Notes: generated from the sequence alone by a model not told the origin. A DNA stretch of 64,000 bases from Lacrimispora sphenoides (GCF_900105215.1 NZ_FOIP01000002.1:682001-746000), one strand, 5' to 3'; shown: positions 52,006-60,570, counted from the first letter of the stretch. Numbers and translations: made by a program.

Positions 52006-52926
52006 ATGGCAAAAATAAAGGAGTATACTCTGGAAAATATCAAAGAGATCTGTGAGTTTGGTAAGGCGATCTCGTCACCTGTCCGGCTGGAGATCATAAA
52101 GCTGTTATACCAGGACAATTATTCAATCAGCCAGATCGCGGAAGCTCTTGAACTTCCCCAGTCCAGTGCTGCTTTCCATCTGAAACTTCTTGAGGCGGCG
52201 GATTTGATCCGCATGGAAGAACAGCCGGGGAGCCATGGAACCATGAAGGTATGCAGCCGGAAACAGGATTATGCCAATCTTTGCTTTCTGCCCAGAAGCA
52301 GCCAGATCAATGAGGTGTTAAGCGTCGATATGCCGGTGGGCGCATTTGTGGACTGCAGTATTTCTCCTACCTGCGGCTTATATACTCCTTCTGGAGTGGT
52401 GGGAATGGAGGATAAGGTATACAGCTTTTATCTGCCGGAACGGATGGAGGCCGGTCTTTTGTGGACCTCCAAAGGCCATGTGGAATACCGGTTCCCCAAT
52501 CAGCTTCCTTCAGGAAAACGGCCTGTACGGCTGTCCTTTTCCATGGAGATATGCTCGGAAGCGCCTGGGTATGCGGAGGACTGGAAGTCCGACATTACTA
52601 TGTGGATAAACGGTGTGGAATGTGCCACCTGGTGCTGTCCGGGGGATTTCGGATCCAGAAGAGGGAGACTTACTCCCTCCCTATGGCCTAATGGTTCTAC
52701 CCAATACGGTCTTTTGGTAAAATGGGAGATTAAGGGAGACGGAAGCTATATCAATGGAGAGCGGGCCTCCAAAGTCAGAATCAATGACATCGGGCTGTCG
52801 GAGAACGCCTTTATCAGCATGACCATCGGGAATCGTAAGGATGCAAAATATGAGGGCGGCTTTAATCTTTTTGGTAAGACCTTCGGCGATTATGCCCAGG
52901 ATATTATTATGGAAATCGAATATTGA
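52006..52926 (+). CDS. ArsR-type winged-helix regulator with a large C-terminal domain
   Basis: 306 residues. The ATG at 52006 follows AAAAGGAGAGAGGGTC; the longer frame runs through the upstream inverted repeat. N-terminal ArsR helix-turn-helix (GKAISSPVRLEIIKLLYQDN, ISQIAEALELPQSSAAFHLK, LLEAADLI) occupies about residues 15-90. The remaining 200 residues are beta-rich with many aromatic residues (AEDWKSDITMWINGVECATW, SMTIGNRKDAKYEGGFNLFG) and look like a carbohydrate-binding jelly-roll sensor. It sits just upstream of a sugar ABC importer and GH2 gene and is the likely regulator of that operon. Confidence 0.85.
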   Translation: MAKIKEYTLENIKEICEFGKAISSPVRLEIIKLLYQDNYSISQIAEALELPQSSAAFHLKLLEAADLIRMEEQPGSHGTMKVCSRKQDYANLCFLPRSSQINEVLSVDMPVGAFVDCSISPTCGLYTPSGVVGMEDKVYSFYLPERMEAGLLWTSKGHVEYRFPNQLPSGKRPVRLSFSMEICSEAPGYAEDWKSDITMWINGVECATWCCPGDFGSRRGRLTPSLWPNGSTQYGLLVKWEIKGDGSYINGERASKVRINDIGLSENAFISMTIGNRKDAKYEGGFNLFGKTFGDYAQDIIMEIEY

Positions 52927-52947
52927 TGATATATGGGGATAGATAAG

Positions 52948-52993
52948 ACAACTGTTTGGAAAATATGCATATTTTCCGGGCGGTTGTTTTTTT
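52948..52993 (+). terminator. Terminator of the ArsR-type gene
   Basis: Outer ACAACTG / CGGTTGT pairing encloses the perfect palindrome GGAAAATATGCATATTTTCC (52958-52977), followed by seven T to 52993. Confidence 0.82.
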
Positions 52994-53072
52994 GCTGCCT
53001 TACGCATGGGAGAAGAAAACGATGTGTTATAACAGGGATTCTATTTTTCTAAATGATAGAAATAAATAATAA

Positions 53073-53191
53073 AACAGTAATACTGTTGTAAATAGATAAA
53101 ATATACAAAATATAAAATAAAATAGAGTATAATATATTGACTAACACAACGAAAAGGTGTATTGTTGATTTATTGAAACAGTAATACTGTT
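53073..53191 (+). promoter_or_regulatory. Sugar ABC operon promoter with two identical operators
   Basis: The perfect 15-bp palindrome AACAGTAATACTGTT occurs twice, at 53073-53087 and 53177-53191 (centres 104 bases apart). Between them is TTGACT (53137-53142), 17-base spacer, TATTGT (53160-53165). The downstream copy covers about +6 to +20 relative to the expected transcript start; the upstream copy is near -90. This is the usual arrangement for repression with DNA looping. The 346-base gap 52927-53272 holds no gene. Confidence 0.7.
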
Positions 53192-53272
53192 GTTAGCCAA
53201 GCTTTTATTGGACAAAATACGACAGACTGTTTTATGGTTTGCGAGGCAACTAAACAAGACAAGGAGGTAATT

Positions 53273-54688
53273 ATGAGAAAGGGCAAAAAATGGATGGCTG
53301 CATTAGGCGCAGCGGCACTGGTTATGGCGGCAATGTCAGGATGCGGAAGCAGCGCATCAACGCAGACAACTGCGGGTACCCAGGGGGCACAGGGGGCCCA
53401 GGAGAGCAAGGAAACTTCCGGTGGAGAAACGTCGGCAGCAGCTGCGGAAGAAACAAAGAATGTTAATGACGACGGAACGGTTAACAATCCGGAGCAGGTG
53501 GCAGTGGATGCCAACAAGCTGGTCATGTGGTCTCTGTTCAGCGGCGGTGACGGCGGTTTTATGACCAAGATGATTGAGGAGTACAACGGCACAAACCCGA
53601 CGAAACAGGTACAGTCCATCATGCTGGTATGGGCGGATTATTATACAAAGCTCCAGACAGCTGTTGCTGCCGGAAAAGGGCCGGATATCGGCATTTCCCA
53701 CGCATCTTCTCTTCCTCAGCTGGTGGAAGACGGTGTGGTACAGCCGATCACTTCCTATCTAGACGAGCTGGGGATCGATTTAAGCCAGAATTATTCACAG
53801 GCCTCCATTGATGCCGTGACTTTTGACGGAGAAGTCTATGCGGTACCTTTGGACACCCATGCAGAGATCATGTATTTCAACAAAGAGATATTGGAAAAGG
53901 CCGGCGTGACCTTGAATGCGGCAGGAAGCGTTGATATTAAGAGCGCGGATGACTTTTATGCCGTTTGTGATAAGATCAAGGCTGTGATCCCGGAAGATGG
54001 CACAACCATTGCTATTACCAATAACGGAGACGATCCGTACCGTCTGTGGTGGGCAACCTATTTCCAGATGGGAGGAACCCCTATCGTCAGCGATGACGGC
54101 AAGAAAGTTACCCTTGATAAGGATAAGGCAGTAAAAGCGGCGGAATTTGTAAAGGGACTGTATGACAAGGGTTACGTTGCTGAAGGCATTGATGACCACC
54201 AGAAATTCTTCCAGACCGGAAAAGCGGGAATCTGCATCGGCGGAACCTGGGCAGTAGGTGCTTTTGAGCAGACGGATAACTTAAGCTTTGTCCCCATGGC
54301 ATTCCCCAAGCTTTTTGATACCGATAACTGCTGGGCTGATTCCCATACCTTCATTCTTCCTACAAAGAATTCAAGGAATGAAGCCGACAGCAAAGCAGCG
54401 GTAGAATTCATGGTAGCAGCATCCATGAAAGGCGGCGTGACCTGGGCAGGCTCCGGCCAGATTCCGGCATGCAAGGAGGTTCTTGCAAGTGACGCCTATA
54501 AGGCACTTCCATACAGAAGCAGCTACATGTCTGAGGTGGAGAAGGCAGTCCTTCCGGCAAAGGTATCTACCTTCAACGGAATGAAGAAAGGGATGATCGA
54601 CAGCCTGGATACCATCTGGACCGGAAAGGGAGATGCTGCCTCCGGAATTGATGCCCTATATGATGAGCTTGAGTCAAACCTTCCGTAA
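53273..54688 (+). CDS. Sugar ABC transporter substrate-binding lipoprotein
   Basis: 471 residues. The ATG at 53273 follows AAGGAGGTAATT; it gives a lipoprotein leader ending MAAMSGC. A low-complexity Ala/Thr/Gly linker is followed by a family 1 extracellular binding domain: LVMWSLFSGGDGGFMTKMIE, DIGISHASSLPQLVEDGVVQ, DTHAEIMYFNKEIL, GKAGICIGGTWAVGAFEQTD. It would deliver an oligosaccharide to the following permeases. A hairpin after the gene may raise its expression relative to the permeases. Confidence 0.94.
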   Translation: MRKGKKWMAALGAAALVMAAMSGCGSSASTQTTAGTQGAQGAQESKETSGGETSAAAAEETKNVNDDGTVNNPEQVAVDANKLVMWSLFSGGDGGFMTKMIEEYNGTNPTKQVQSIMLVWADYYTKLQTAVAAGKGPDIGISHASSLPQLVEDGVVQPITSYLDELGIDLSQNYSQASIDAVTFDGEVYAVPLDTHAEIMYFNKEILEKAGVTLNAAGSVDIKSADDFYAVCDKIKAVIPEDGTTIAITNNGDDPYRLWWATYFQMGGTPIVSDDGKKVTLDKDKAVKAAEFVKGLYDKGYVAEGIDDHQKFFQTGKAGICIGGTWAVGAFEQTDNLSFVPMAFPKLFDTDNCWADSHTFILPTKNSRNEADSKAAVEFMVAASMKGGVTWAGSGQIPACKEVLASDAYKALPYRSSYMSEVEKAVLPAKVSTFNGMKKGMIDSLDTIWTGKGDAASGIDALYDELESNLP

Positions 54689-54701
54689 CTTTTAATGAAA
54701 C

Positions 54702-54728
54702 AGAGGGGGGAATCGTTCTCCCCTCTTT
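54702..54728 (+). terminator. Intra-operon hairpin after the binding protein gene
   Basis: AGAGGGG / CCCCTCT stem with an 11-base loop, followed by TTGTAAAAAGG. Located 14 bases after the binding protein stop and before the permease start; likely a partial terminator or 3'-end protector. Confidence 0.5.
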
Positions 54729-54763
54729 GTAAAAAGGATTGCATGGTTAGGGAGGACAGTAAT

Positions 54764-55663
54764 TTGAGCAGAAGCAGAAAAATAAGAGATATGGCTACAG
54801 GCCTGGGATTGTGCCTGCCTTTTTTGGTCTTATATACGGTTTTTACCATATGGCCGGTGATTCAGGGGCTGTATGTGAGCCTGCATAAGTGGTCCTTAAT
54901 GGGCAAGGTAAAATTTGTAGGACTAGATAATTATACTAAATTTTTATCGGATCAGAAGTTTGTTGACGCACTGGAACATACGATTATCTTTGTCATCCTT
55001 TCCGTACCTTTTCTGGTGGTTATGGCTTTGATACTGGCGCTGTTTGCCAACAGGCCGGTGAAAATCAGGCGGGGGTTAAGGGTCGCATATTATCTTCCAA
55101 GTATTATATCCGTTTCTGTTGCGTCCTTTATTGCAAAATATATGTTTGCACCCTATATGGGTTTTGTAAACGGAGTTCTGCATCTGACCGGAATTTTAGG
55201 TCCCGGATCGGAAATCCAGTGGCTTATTGACACAAATCATGCATGGGCGGTAGTAACGATGATGACCGTATGGTGGACCGTGGGATTTTCCATGCTATTA
55301 TATTTATCGGCTCTGCAGGATATTTCACCGGAGATTTACGAGGCAGCTGAAATCGATGGAGCGGCGAAATGGCAGCAGTTGTTTTCCGTTGTTCTGCCCT
55401 TATTAAAGCCAACCACTTACTTAATCGTCATGCTGCAGATCATCGCCAGCTTCAAGGTGTTCGGCCAGATCCAGTTAATCACGGCAGGAGGGCCGGCAGG
55501 AAGTACAAAACCCTTGATTCAATATATTTATGAGACAGGATTTACGAAGAACAATATGGGCTATGCTGCGGCCATGTCCTATGTGCTGTTTGCCATTCTG
55601 ATCGTATGTACGCTTATTCAGAAGGCGGTTCAGAGGAAGGGGGAAAAGGAAGATGAAGCGTAA
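54764..55663 (+). CDS. Sugar ABC transporter permease (MalF type)
   Basis: 299 residues from a TTG at 54764, chosen because GGGAGGA ends 8 bases upstream; an in-frame ATG at 54743 is the alternative (+7 residues). Six membrane segments and the cytoplasmic EAA loop EIYEAAEIDGAAKWQQLFSV (near residue 200) identify a MalF-type inner-membrane subunit. LYVSLHKWSLMGKVKFVGLD is the typical N-terminal block. Overlaps the next permease gene by 11 bases. Confidence 0.93.
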   Translation: MSRSRKIRDMATGLGLCLPFLVLYTVFTIWPVIQGLYVSLHKWSLMGKVKFVGLDNYTKFLSDQKFVDALEHTIIFVILSVPFLVVMALILALFANRPVKIRRGLRVAYYLPSIISVSVASFIAKYMFAPYMGFVNGVLHLTGILGPGSEIQWLIDTNHAWAVVTMMTVWWTVGFSMLLYLSALQDISPEIYEAAEIDGAAKWQQLFSVVLPLLKPTTYLIVMLQIIASFKVFGQIQLITAGGPAGSTKPLIQYIYETGFTKNNMGYAAAMSYVLFAILIVCTLIQKAVQRKGEKEDEA

Positions 55664-56483
55664 GAAAGTAAAAGCAGGGAGCATTGCGTTGACTCTTTTA
55701 TCCGCAGGACTGGCCGTCATTTTTCTGGCACCTGTGATCTGGGCCTTTTTCGTATCCCTGCAGTATGAGGGAAAGCAGATCATAAGCGTGGGCAGCTGGT
55801 TTACGCCCCCTTATACATTTCGGAATTATCTGGATCTGATCATCGGTTCCGATGTTGCCAAGTGGTTGTTGAATTCTGTGATCGTTGCTGTGCTTGTTAC
55901 AGTTTTAACAGTCCTGTTTTCCGCCATGGCAGCCTATGCTCTGGCAAAAATTAAGTTTATGGGGAGAAATAAGCTGTATATTTACTTTTTGTTAGGACTC
56001 ATGGTACCGGGGGAAGCGACTATTGTGCCGCTGTTTATTACTGCCAATGGATTAAAGCTGATTGATACATACGCAGGATTGCTTTTTCCGTCCGTGGCGG
56101 TATCCATGAATCTGATTATCATGGTGACGTTTTTTAAGGGCCTTCCGGATTCCCTCATCGAAGCCGCAAGGATCGACGGAGCTGGAGAAATTATGATTTT
56201 TGCCCGGATCATCATGCCCTTATCAAAGGCAGTGATTTCTACCATCAGCATTTTCGCATTTATCGGAAGCTGGAATAATTATCTGTGGCCTCTTCTCTGC
56301 GCCATGGACAGCAGTAAATTTACATTGCCTGTGGGTATTCCCATTTTTGCCGGAACCTATACCGTGGATTATGTGAAACCGATGACGGCTAATATGATCG
56401 CATCCATCCCTGCCATCATCATTTATCTTATATTTGAAAAACAGATCGTGCAGGGAATCACGATGTCCGGCGTTAAGGGATGA
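55653..56483 (+). CDS. Sugar ABC transporter permease (MalG type)
   Basis: 276 residues. Starts inside the end of the previous gene, after GGGGGAAAAGGAAG. Six membrane segments, EAA loop SLIEAARIDGAGEIMIFARI and the C-terminal QGITMSGVKG typical of MalG homologues. No ATPase gene is in the operon, so a shared MsmK/UgpC-type ATPase encoded elsewhere is expected. The last 4 bases overlap the region of the GH2 gene's upstream leader. Confidence 0.95.
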   Translation: MKRKKVKAGSIALTLLSAGLAVIFLAPVIWAFFVSLQYEGKQIISVGSWFTPPYTFRNYLDLIIGSDVAKWLLNSVIVAVLVTVLTVLFSAMAAYALAKIKFMGRNKLYIYFLLGLMVPGEATIVPLFITANGLKLIDTYAGLLFPSVAVSMNLIIMVTFFKGLPDSLIEAARIDGAGEIMIFARIIMPLSKAVISTISIFAFIGSWNNYLWPLLCAMDSSKFTLPVGIPIFAGTYTVDYVKPMTANMIASIPAIIIYLIFEKQIVQGITMSGVKG

Positions 56484-56515
56484 ACAGGCTGGAAAGAGGA
56501 AAGGAGAATTATTAC

Positions 56516-58315
56516 ATGCTATGCTATCAGAAAGACTATCCAAGACCACAGTTTGTCCGTAGGGACTGGATCAATTTAAACGGTGTTTGGGACTTCGATT
56601 TTGATGATGACAATACAGGAGAAGTTAAGTGCTGGTATGAGGGTTTCCATACGGAAAAAGAGATATGCGTACCCTTTACTTATGAAACAAAGAAAAGTAA
56701 TATCCATGACGAAGGGGTACACCATTATGTGTGGTATGGCCGCAGATTCCAGGCGGAGAAAGAAAAATTATCGGGTAATAAGCTGTTTCTACATTTCGAG
56801 GGAAGCGACTTCCTGACGAAGGTATGGATCAATGGGCAATTGGCCGGTATGCATGAAGGCGGATATTCCCGTTTTTCCTTTGATATCACAAACCTTGTAA
56901 AGGATGGAGAGAACCTTGTAGTCGTAAAAGCCGAGGATCATATGGATCCCCAGCAGCCAAGGGGAAAGCAGCGTTGGATTTCTGAAAATTTTGGCTGCTG
57001 GTATGTGCAGACGACAGGAATCTGGAAAACTGTATGGATGGAGTATGTACCGGACATCAGCTTAAACTCGGTAAAAATGACGCCCAATTTACAGTCAGGC
57101 GGGCTAGAGCTGGAATATACCGTGGACTGTCCAAATCCCCTTGATGGGAGAAGGCTGGAGGTAGAGGCAGCTGTCAGTTTTGGTGGCAGGTTTGTGATAA
57201 AGACGCTGACCGGCATAGGGAAAAATCCCACAAAGGCTTTCATTGACCTGGAAGCAGCCGAGGCAAATAACCCATGGGGGATATGTACATGGACCCCGGC
57301 GGAGCCCCGGCTTTATGATATCTGCTTCCGTACCCTTTATGATGGAGAGGTGTGTGACGAGGTTGGGTCCTATTTTGGAATGCGTGAGATCCGGATCGAT
57401 GGTCCAAACATTCTTTTAAACGGGGCACCATTATATCAGAGACTGATACTTGATCAGGGGTATTGGGAAGAAACCCATTTAACACCGCCGGATGAGGAAG
57501 CACTGATCGAAGATATTGATAAAATTCATGCCCTGGGGTACAACGGTTTGAGGAAGCATCAGAAGATAGAGGATGAAAGGTTTCTCTACTGGTGTGACGT
57601 TAAGGGGATGCTGGTCTGGAGTGAGGCGCCTGCCGCTTATGTTTATTCCGACCGCGCAGTGGAACTGTTTACGAGGGAATGGCTTGATATTGTTAAACAG
57701 AATTATAATCATCCTTCTATTATTACATGGACTCCGTTAAATGAATCCTGGGGGATTCCCCGGGTCGAGACGAACAGGAGTGAGCAGCATTTTACCGAAG
57801 GGATTTATCACCTGTCGAAAAGCATTGACAAAAACCGTCCGGTAATTGTAAATGATGGCTGGGAGCATACGGTTTCCGATATCATCACCCTGCATGACTA
57901 CGAGGAGAAGGGGGAGGTGCTCAAAAAGCGTTATACAGAATATAAGGATGAGATTTTGGCGGCAGAGGTTTACCACTCCACATCTAAATCAGCTTTTGCC
58001 AATGGCTTTTCTTACAAGGGCCAGCCGGTGATGATCAGTGAGTTTGGCGGCATCGCGTTTGACAGCGACAAAGAGGGCTGGGGGTATGGGAATAAGGTTA
58101 ATACAAAAGAGGAGTTTTTAAATAGGTTTGAGAGTATTACGACTGCCATTAAGGAGATCCCGTATGTATGCGGCTATTGCTACACCCAGGTTACGGATGT
58201 GCAGCAGGAAGTCAATGGATTAATGGATATCAGGAGAAACTTTAAAGTGGATCCTGAGAAGATAAAGGAAATTAATGAGAAGAGAGTGGCATTTTGGAGA
58301 GATGAACTCCGGTAG
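56516..58315 (+). CDS. Glycoside hydrolase family 2 enzyme
   Basis: 599 residues. The ATG at 56516 follows GGAAAGGAGAATTATTAC; an upstream in-frame ATG lacks a site. Layout: N-terminal sugar-binding jelly roll (WINLNGVWDFDFDD, FLHFEGSDFLTKVWINGQLA), immunoglobulin-like domain (about residues 180-275), then the TIM barrel with GYNGLRKHQKIEDERFLYWC, acid/base Glu in TPLNESWG and nucleophile Glu in MISEFGG. Family members include beta-galactosidases, beta-glucuronidases and beta-mannosidases; the short length lacks the C-terminal LacZ domains. No signal peptide: cleaves the sugar brought in by the ABC importer. Confidence 0.93.
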   Translation: MLCYQKDYPRPQFVRRDWINLNGVWDFDFDDDNTGEVKCWYEGFHTEKEICVPFTYETKKSNIHDEGVHHYVWYGRRFQAEKEKLSGNKLFLHFEGSDFLTKVWINGQLAGMHEGGYSRFSFDITNLVKDGENLVVVKAEDHMDPQQPRGKQRWISENFGCWYVQTTGIWKTVWMEYVPDISLNSVKMTPNLQSGGLELEYTVDCPNPLDGRRLEVEAAVSFGGRFVIKTLTGIGKNPTKAFIDLEAAEANNPWGICTWTPAEPRLYDICFRTLYDGEVCDEVGSYFGMREIRIDGPNILLNGAPLYQRLILDQGYWEETHLTPPDEEALIEDIDKIHALGYNGLRKHQKIEDERFLYWCDVKGMLVWSEAPAAYVYSDRAVELFTREWLDIVKQNYNHPSIITWTPLNESWGIPRVETNRSEQHFTEGIYHLSKSIDKNRPVIVNDGWEHTVSDIITLHDYEEKGEVLKKRYTEYKDEILAAEVYHSTSKSAFANGFSYKGQPVMISEFGGIAFDSDKEGWGYGNKVNTKEEFLNRFESITTAIKEIPYVCGYCYTQVTDVQQEVNGLMDIRRNFKVDPEKIKEINEKRVAFWRDELR

Positions 58316-58360
58316 TATACGCCTCTTGTCAGAGTCTATTATTTATCATTGATATTTATA

Positions 58361-58417
58361 AAAAACAGTCACTCCTGTAAGGGCATTTGCCCTTTTACAA
58401 GAGTGACTGTTTTTTTA
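58361..58417. terminator. Strong bidirectional terminator
   Basis: AAAAAACAGTCACTC pairs with GAGTGACTGTTTTTT, with an inner AGGGC/GCCCT helix and seven T. It lies between the GH2 gene and the convergent small gene at 58435. Confidence 0.93.
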
Positions 58418-58434
58418 TTGGAGATTTGTTTCTT

Positions 58435-58623
58435 TTATTTTGATGCTACGATAGACTGTACATAAGAAAGCATTTCTTCTCTGGACTGTACCGTTTGAGT
58501 ATGATCGATGATTTGCTGCTGCGCCTGGGTGGGTAAGGAGAAAAAATAATCCATTGCTTTATATTCTTCCAGCGCCAAACCAAGGCCTACCGGCAATTCT
58601 GCACCGCTTGTATAATTTCCCAT
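58435..58623 (-). CDS. Small conserved clostridial protein downstream of the SASP gene
   Basis: 62 residues. The ATG at 58623 follows AGAGGTTTAAAG; six residues upstream there is another start without a site. Sequence pattern: NYTSGAELPVGLGLALEEYK, then FFSLPTQAQQQIIDHTQTVQ and SREEMLSYVQSI. I recall similar small proteins in many clostridia with an LP.GLGMAL..N and H...I.S..EM..YV pattern, but they have no assigned function. It begins 17 bases after the spore protein stop and is probably co-transcribed with it. Confidence 0.7.
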   Translation of the reverse strand: MGNYTSGAELPVGLGLALEEYKAMDYFFSLPTQAQQQIIDHTQTVQSREEMLSYVQSIVASK

Positions 58624-58640
58624 CTTTAAACCTCTTTGCA

Positions 58641-58826
58641 CTAAGATCTTTCCATTATCTGTTTTTCCTGCTCTTCAATCATCTTTTTAACCATATAACC
58701 ATATTGATAAGATGTCATTTTGCTATAATCATTACTTTTTATAGGGAAGCCGGTTTCTTCGGCGATTTCATACTTAAACCGGTCAAGAGCCTCCCTTGCT
58801 TCCGGAATTACATTTCTGTTTGGCAT
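58641..58826 (-). CDS. Alpha/beta-type small acid-soluble spore protein
   Basis: 61 residues. The ATG follows GAGGTGATTCTAT. The pattern NVIPEAREALDRFKYEIAEE, then a linker, then SYQYGYMVKKMIEEQEKQIM matches the two DNA-binding helices of alpha/beta SASPs (EAREAL..FK.EIA.E and G..VKKMIE), including the Glu-Ile-Ala segment cut by the GPR germination protease. These proteins coat spore DNA. The second helix is less conserved than in major SASPs (no GGxMVK), so it may be a minor member. It indicates a spore-former; expression would be forespore-specific. Confidence 0.85.
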   Translation of the reverse strand: MPNRNVIPEAREALDRFKYEIAEETGFPIKSNDYSKMTSYQYGYMVKKMIEEQEKQIMERS

Positions 58827-58897
58827 ATAGAATCACCTCAATTCGTTTTATAAGTATTATGAGGCTTTTTAGAAAAAATATTCAGAAGCATAATATA

Positions 58898-58934
58898 ACC
58901 TCCCTTCCCGGCAGACACTGCTTGAAAGGGAGGT
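58898..58934. repeat. Hairpin between the SASP and DUF2238-like genes
   Basis: A perfect 9-bp stem ACCTCCCTT / AAGGGAGGT with a 19-base loop, 12 bases after the membrane protein stop on the minus strand. T-poor flanks make termination uncertain. Confidence 0.45.
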
Positions 58935-58945
58935 ACAGAAAAAAA

Positions 58946-59533
58946 TTAAATAAAAAACCACCAGACAAGAATGGAAAGGCCGGCTCCGGTTATGCAGCAG
59001 ATTGCATCATTCATCGTATCCACAAGTCCGGCAGGCTGAAGTGCTTTTTCAGATACATGGTTATTCGAAGTATGGAACTTTTGCCAGCGCTGCGCATTCC
59101 CATGAGTGATACAGTCGCTTATATATTCAAGCACTTCCCAAATTACATGAAGTGTTACGGAAAAAGTAAAACCAAACAACAGGATCACCAATTTCATAAT
59201 GCCGGAGCCTGTACCGGCAAATGCAATTCCAAAGCCAGCAAACCCAACGCCGGACAGGAAATGGATTGCCCGGTCCCACCATTTATATTTATCATAAAAA
59301 TGATATGAGCTCCCCAGGTATAGTGCCATGAATATGATGGTAAAATACACGAAGATGCTGAAGCCGTCAATTCTTATTTTAAATACTGCATTTAAAAGTT
59401 CCGGTAAGAAGGACAATGCAAATACTAAGATAACGGATTTCATTAACTTATATTCCCGTTTGAAAACATGATAAACTGCCAACGCAAATAAAGCGCACCG
59501 AAAAATAATCTCGAAGAGACTCAAAAGTTTCAT
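58946..59533 (-). CDS. DUF2238/YjdF-like membrane protein
   Basis: 195 residues with about six membrane segments. Family blocks: YDKYKWWDRAIHFLSGVGFA, HVIWEVLEYISDCITHGNAQ and LVDTMNDAICCITGAG. The conserved Trp, Asp, His, Glu and Asn residues in the hydrophobic context are typical of DUF2238 proteins, whose function is unknown. The ATG follows GAGGTGATCAT. Single gene flanked by hairpins. Confidence 0.8.
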   Translation of the reverse strand: MKLLSLFEIIFRCALFALAVYHVFKREYKLMKSVILVFALSFLPELLNAVFKIRIDGFSIFVYFTIIFMALYLGSSYHFYDKYKWWDRAIHFLSGVGFAGFGIAFAGTGSGIMKLVILLFGFTFSVTLHVIWEVLEYISDCITHGNAQRWQKFHTSNNHVSEKALQPAGLVDTMNDAICCITGAGLSILVWWFFI

Positions 59534-59605
59534 ATGATCACCTCACGAGTTGAGTATGCGCAGCGGCTGAAAAATTATACGTTTTGGTAATATTAAGCCC
59601 TTCTA

Positions 59606-59935
59606 TTAAAAACGGAATTCCTGTTCAACCAGATTTTCCGCATATTCTTCCACGGCTTTCTCAATCCTTCGATACGTTTCAAGAACTTCTTTGCCTTTTT
59701 CGGTTAAACGTGTTCCTCCCCGTTCATTTCCGCCCTTTTCAGAAATAACAACAGGAAATCCCAGTTCTTCTTCCAGAGTCCGAATCATTCGAATGGCTTT
59801 TGGATAGGAAATTCCTGTTTGTTCTGTTGCTTTTTTTATGGATTTATACAGCTCAATGGCATCTAACATTTCTTTTACGCCTTTGCCAATAAAAATTTTA
59901 TCTTTACCGATTCTTATTCTTGTAACTACGCGCAT
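59606..59935 (-). CDS. ModE-type HTH protein without molybdate-binding domain
   Basis: 109 residues. The ATG follows GAGGTGATAAATC. The winged helix matches the N-terminal domain of ModE: RIRIGKDKIFIGKGVKEMLD, ISYPKAIRMIRTLEEELGFP, then GGNERGGTRLTEKGKEVLET. Full-length ModE (about 260 residues) has two C-terminal molbindin domains; they are missing, as in many stand-alone homologues. No molybdate genes are adjacent, so target and ligand are unknown. Confidence 0.87.
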   Translation of the reverse strand: MRVVTRIRIGKDKIFIGKGVKEMLDAIELYKSIKKATEQTGISYPKAIRMIRTLEEELGFPVVISEKGGNERGGTRLTEKGKEVLETYRRIEKAVEEYAENLVEQEFRF

Positions 59936-60062
59936 GATTTATCACCTCAGATTTACTATACAGAGATTTTGGATTTGTGGCAAGTGGATTATGAATGAAA
60001 GAAAAAAATGTTAGCTAGATTATTTATGACAATCGGTCTCATGGAATATTGATGGGATATTG

Positions 60063-60106
60063 AAAAAACTGCTGACTGTCAATGTAGACTAAATCAGCAG
60101 TTTTTT
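60063..60106 (-). terminator. Terminator of the zinc-ribbon gene
   Basis: A perfect 13-bp stem AAAAAACTGCTGA / TCAGCAGTTTTTT with an 18-base loop; A and T tracts make it bidirectional. It lies between the zinc-ribbon stop and the ModE-like gene. Confidence 0.9.
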
Positions 60107-60162
60107 GATGCGCAGTCTTATTAGGAAAATGATAACCAACAGGGATCACTTTCCTTGTCAGT

Positions 60163-60426
60163 TTATGATTTCTCCCAACGTTTAAGAATTGGCAGCACAG
60201 CTGTTATTTCTTTTCTTGCTTCTTCCTCGCCTATGGATCTCCCTAAGACAGGTACAATCATCTCAGTCATTTCTTCTATCGTTAGATCAGGCTCAATAAA
60301 TTTACCGTCTTTATAACAATTCGTGCAATAAATGCTTCTGCTTCCGTCAGGCTCTGTTGCAATGAAATGAGAGTGTTCTTTGTTAAAAGGTAAACCACAG
60401 CTTTGACACATTGTCACTTCCGCCAT
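60163..60426 (-). CDS. Putative zinc-ribbon protein
   Basis: 87 residues. The ATG at 60426 follows AAAGGAATGATAAAT; the longer frame adds 11 residues without a site. Zinc ligands are CQSCGLPF near the start and YCTNCYKDGKF near residue 35, the pattern of the putative zinc-ribbon family PF12674. The C-terminal half is helical (EEMTEMIVPVLGRSIGEEEA). An operator-like palindrome overlaps its promoter. Function unknown. Confidence 0.8.
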   Translation of the reverse strand: MAEVTMCQSCGLPFNKEHSHFIATEPDGSRSIYCTNCYKDGKFIEPDLTIEEMTEMIVPVLGRSIGEEEARKEITAVLPILKRWEKS

Positions 60427-60461
60427 ATTTATCATTCCTTTCGTAGAGTAACTTATCAATC

Positions 60462-60490
60462 GTCAGCTTATATTGTCAATACAAGCTGAC
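60462..60490 (-). promoter_or_regulatory. Operator-like palindrome over the zinc-ribbon promoter
   Basis: GTCAGCTT (60462-60469) and AAGCTGAC (60483-60490) form a perfect 8-bp interrupted palindrome. The minus-strand -35 TTGACA (forward TGTCAA 60474-60479) is in its centre, so a bound protein would block RNA polymerase. Confidence 0.6.
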
Positions 60491-60570
60491 TTTATTATAA
60501 AGGAGTGCCATGTGGATTGTCAACGGCAATGCCCGACTCCTTTTATGGGATTTGTTCCGATGGCAAGTTG

